Source of the DNA: an uncultured Prevotella sp.
GTDB taxonomy: Bacteria; Bacteroidota; Bacteroidia; Bacteroidales; Bacteroidaceae
Length of the DNA: 6,528 nucleotides
Direction of reading: 5' to 3'
Assembly (NCBI GenBank): GCA_947072805.1
Contig: CAMTJK010000174.1
Location: 1 to 6,528 of the forward strand
The translations under genes were made by a program, and so were the position numbers. Below the pieces are notes generated by a model. It was given only the letters and a program-made list of their open reading frames with translations, made no database searches and was not told the DNA's origin. Shown here piece after piece: positions 6,337-6,528 of the stretch. The stretch's first letter is position 1. Each line of letters opens with the position of its first letter.

Positions 6337-6350
6337 AAATGAGCGTTATT
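6337..6350 (+). repeat. Short direct repeat, copy 1 (copy 2 at 6515-6528)
   Basis: AAATGAGCGTTATT here and AAATGAGCGTTTTT at 6515-6528 match at 13 of 14 positions, 178 bases apart in the same orientation. Copy 2 runs to the window edge and could continue. In AT-rich DNA this may be chance. Confidence 0.45.
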
Positions 6351-6430
6351 TCGGCTGATAGGATGGAATGAAACGGGGTGTTTTATTTGAAAAATAGATG
6401 ATGCGGAAAGTGGTGCAATGCAATGCGTAT

Positions 6431-6446
6431 AACATTTATTAATGTT
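6431..6446. repeat. Inverted repeat AACATT-TATT-AATGTT
   Basis: Perfect 6-base arms (6431-6436 and 6441-6446) around a 4-base loop. As RNA it gives a weak AT-rich hairpin. It may be half of a regulatory region with the repeat at 6464-6477, or a chance AT palindrome. Confidence 0.4.
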
Positions 6447-6463
6447 TTAGAAAAATCTTTACT

Positions 6464-6477
6464 TTAACGTGTGTTAA
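6464..6477. promoter_or_regulatory. Candidate operator TTAAC-N4-GTTAA
   Basis: Perfect 5-base arms (6464-6468 and 6473-6477) with a 4-base spacer (GTGT). The 5-4-5 spacing is like that of binding sites for Crp/Fnr-type dimeric regulators, but the half-site does not match a site I can name. It lies about 195 bases before the metF promoter and may instead serve a gene to the right of the window. Confidence 0.25.
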
Positions 6478-6528
6478 TCGGCATCCGAACCTCGATTTGT
6501 AACCTACGACGCGAAAATGAGCGTTTTT

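Larger units (their letters stand above)
6238..6528. other. AT-rich non-coding region upstream of metF
   Basis: These 291 bases to the right edge hold no convincing coding sequence on either strand. Open frames here are short, lack family character and mostly run antisense into metF. The part next to metF carries its promoter. The distal part is markedly AT-rich compared with the genes and contains two small inverted repeats and two near-copies of a 14-base word. A promoter for a rightward gene beyond the window is possible, but I cannot identify a good TTTG/TAnnTTTG pair on the + strand. No tRNA or recognisable riboswitch is seen. Confidence 0.7.

Noticed and set aside
6460..6467. TACTTTAA as a + strand -7 promoter box
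   Set aside because: The last two bases do not fit TAnnTTTG, no good TTTG lies 19-21 bases upstream, and no downstream gene is visible in the window.

Overview
The window looks like chromosomal DNA of a Bacteroidota bacterium, most likely order Bacteroidales and plausibly a Prevotella-like genus. The reasons are the gldH-type lipoprotein gene, a long RodA with a lineage-type insertion, a PSP1/RicT protein joined to holB, mostly no Shine-Dalgarno sequences at the starts, and a Bacteroidales-type promoter (TTCG-N20-TAAATTTG) in front of metF. The genus is inferred from protein character only. I see no transposase, integrase, phage gene, CRISPR array, tRNA or rRNA.

The layout is two convergent transcription units. 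On the + strand, the 3' part of mrdA (PBP2, open at the left edge) overlaps rodA by 20 bases. Together they encode the transpeptidase and the SEDS glycosyltransferase of the elongation (Rod) machinery. On the - strand a unit reads leftwards: metF (methylenetetrahydrofolate reductase), holB (clamp-loader delta'), ricT/PSP1 (Fe-S-type cysteine protein with a low-complexity tail) and gldH (lipoprotein). Gaps are 36 and 68 bases, then a 14-base overlap, which suggests co-transcription from the promoter before metF. The units meet with only 40 bases between the rodA and gldH stops. The last 291 bases (6238-6528), upstream of metF, are AT-rich and hold no convincing gene.

Most of the gene content is housekeeping. 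The unusual signals are fine-scale and cluster in gldH: a 34-base imperfect tandem duplication at its 3' end that moved the stop codon while keeping the encoded C-terminus, and a perfect 14-base inverted repeat over its signal-peptide/lipobox codons. Other points are the roughly 110-residue hydrophobic insertion in RodA, a delta' subunit lacking both the zinc cysteines and the P-loop Ser/Thr, extra N-terminal cysteines and a Lys/Gln/Asn-rich tail in RicT, and small inverted repeats upstream of metF. I found no clear previously undescribed multi-gene system.
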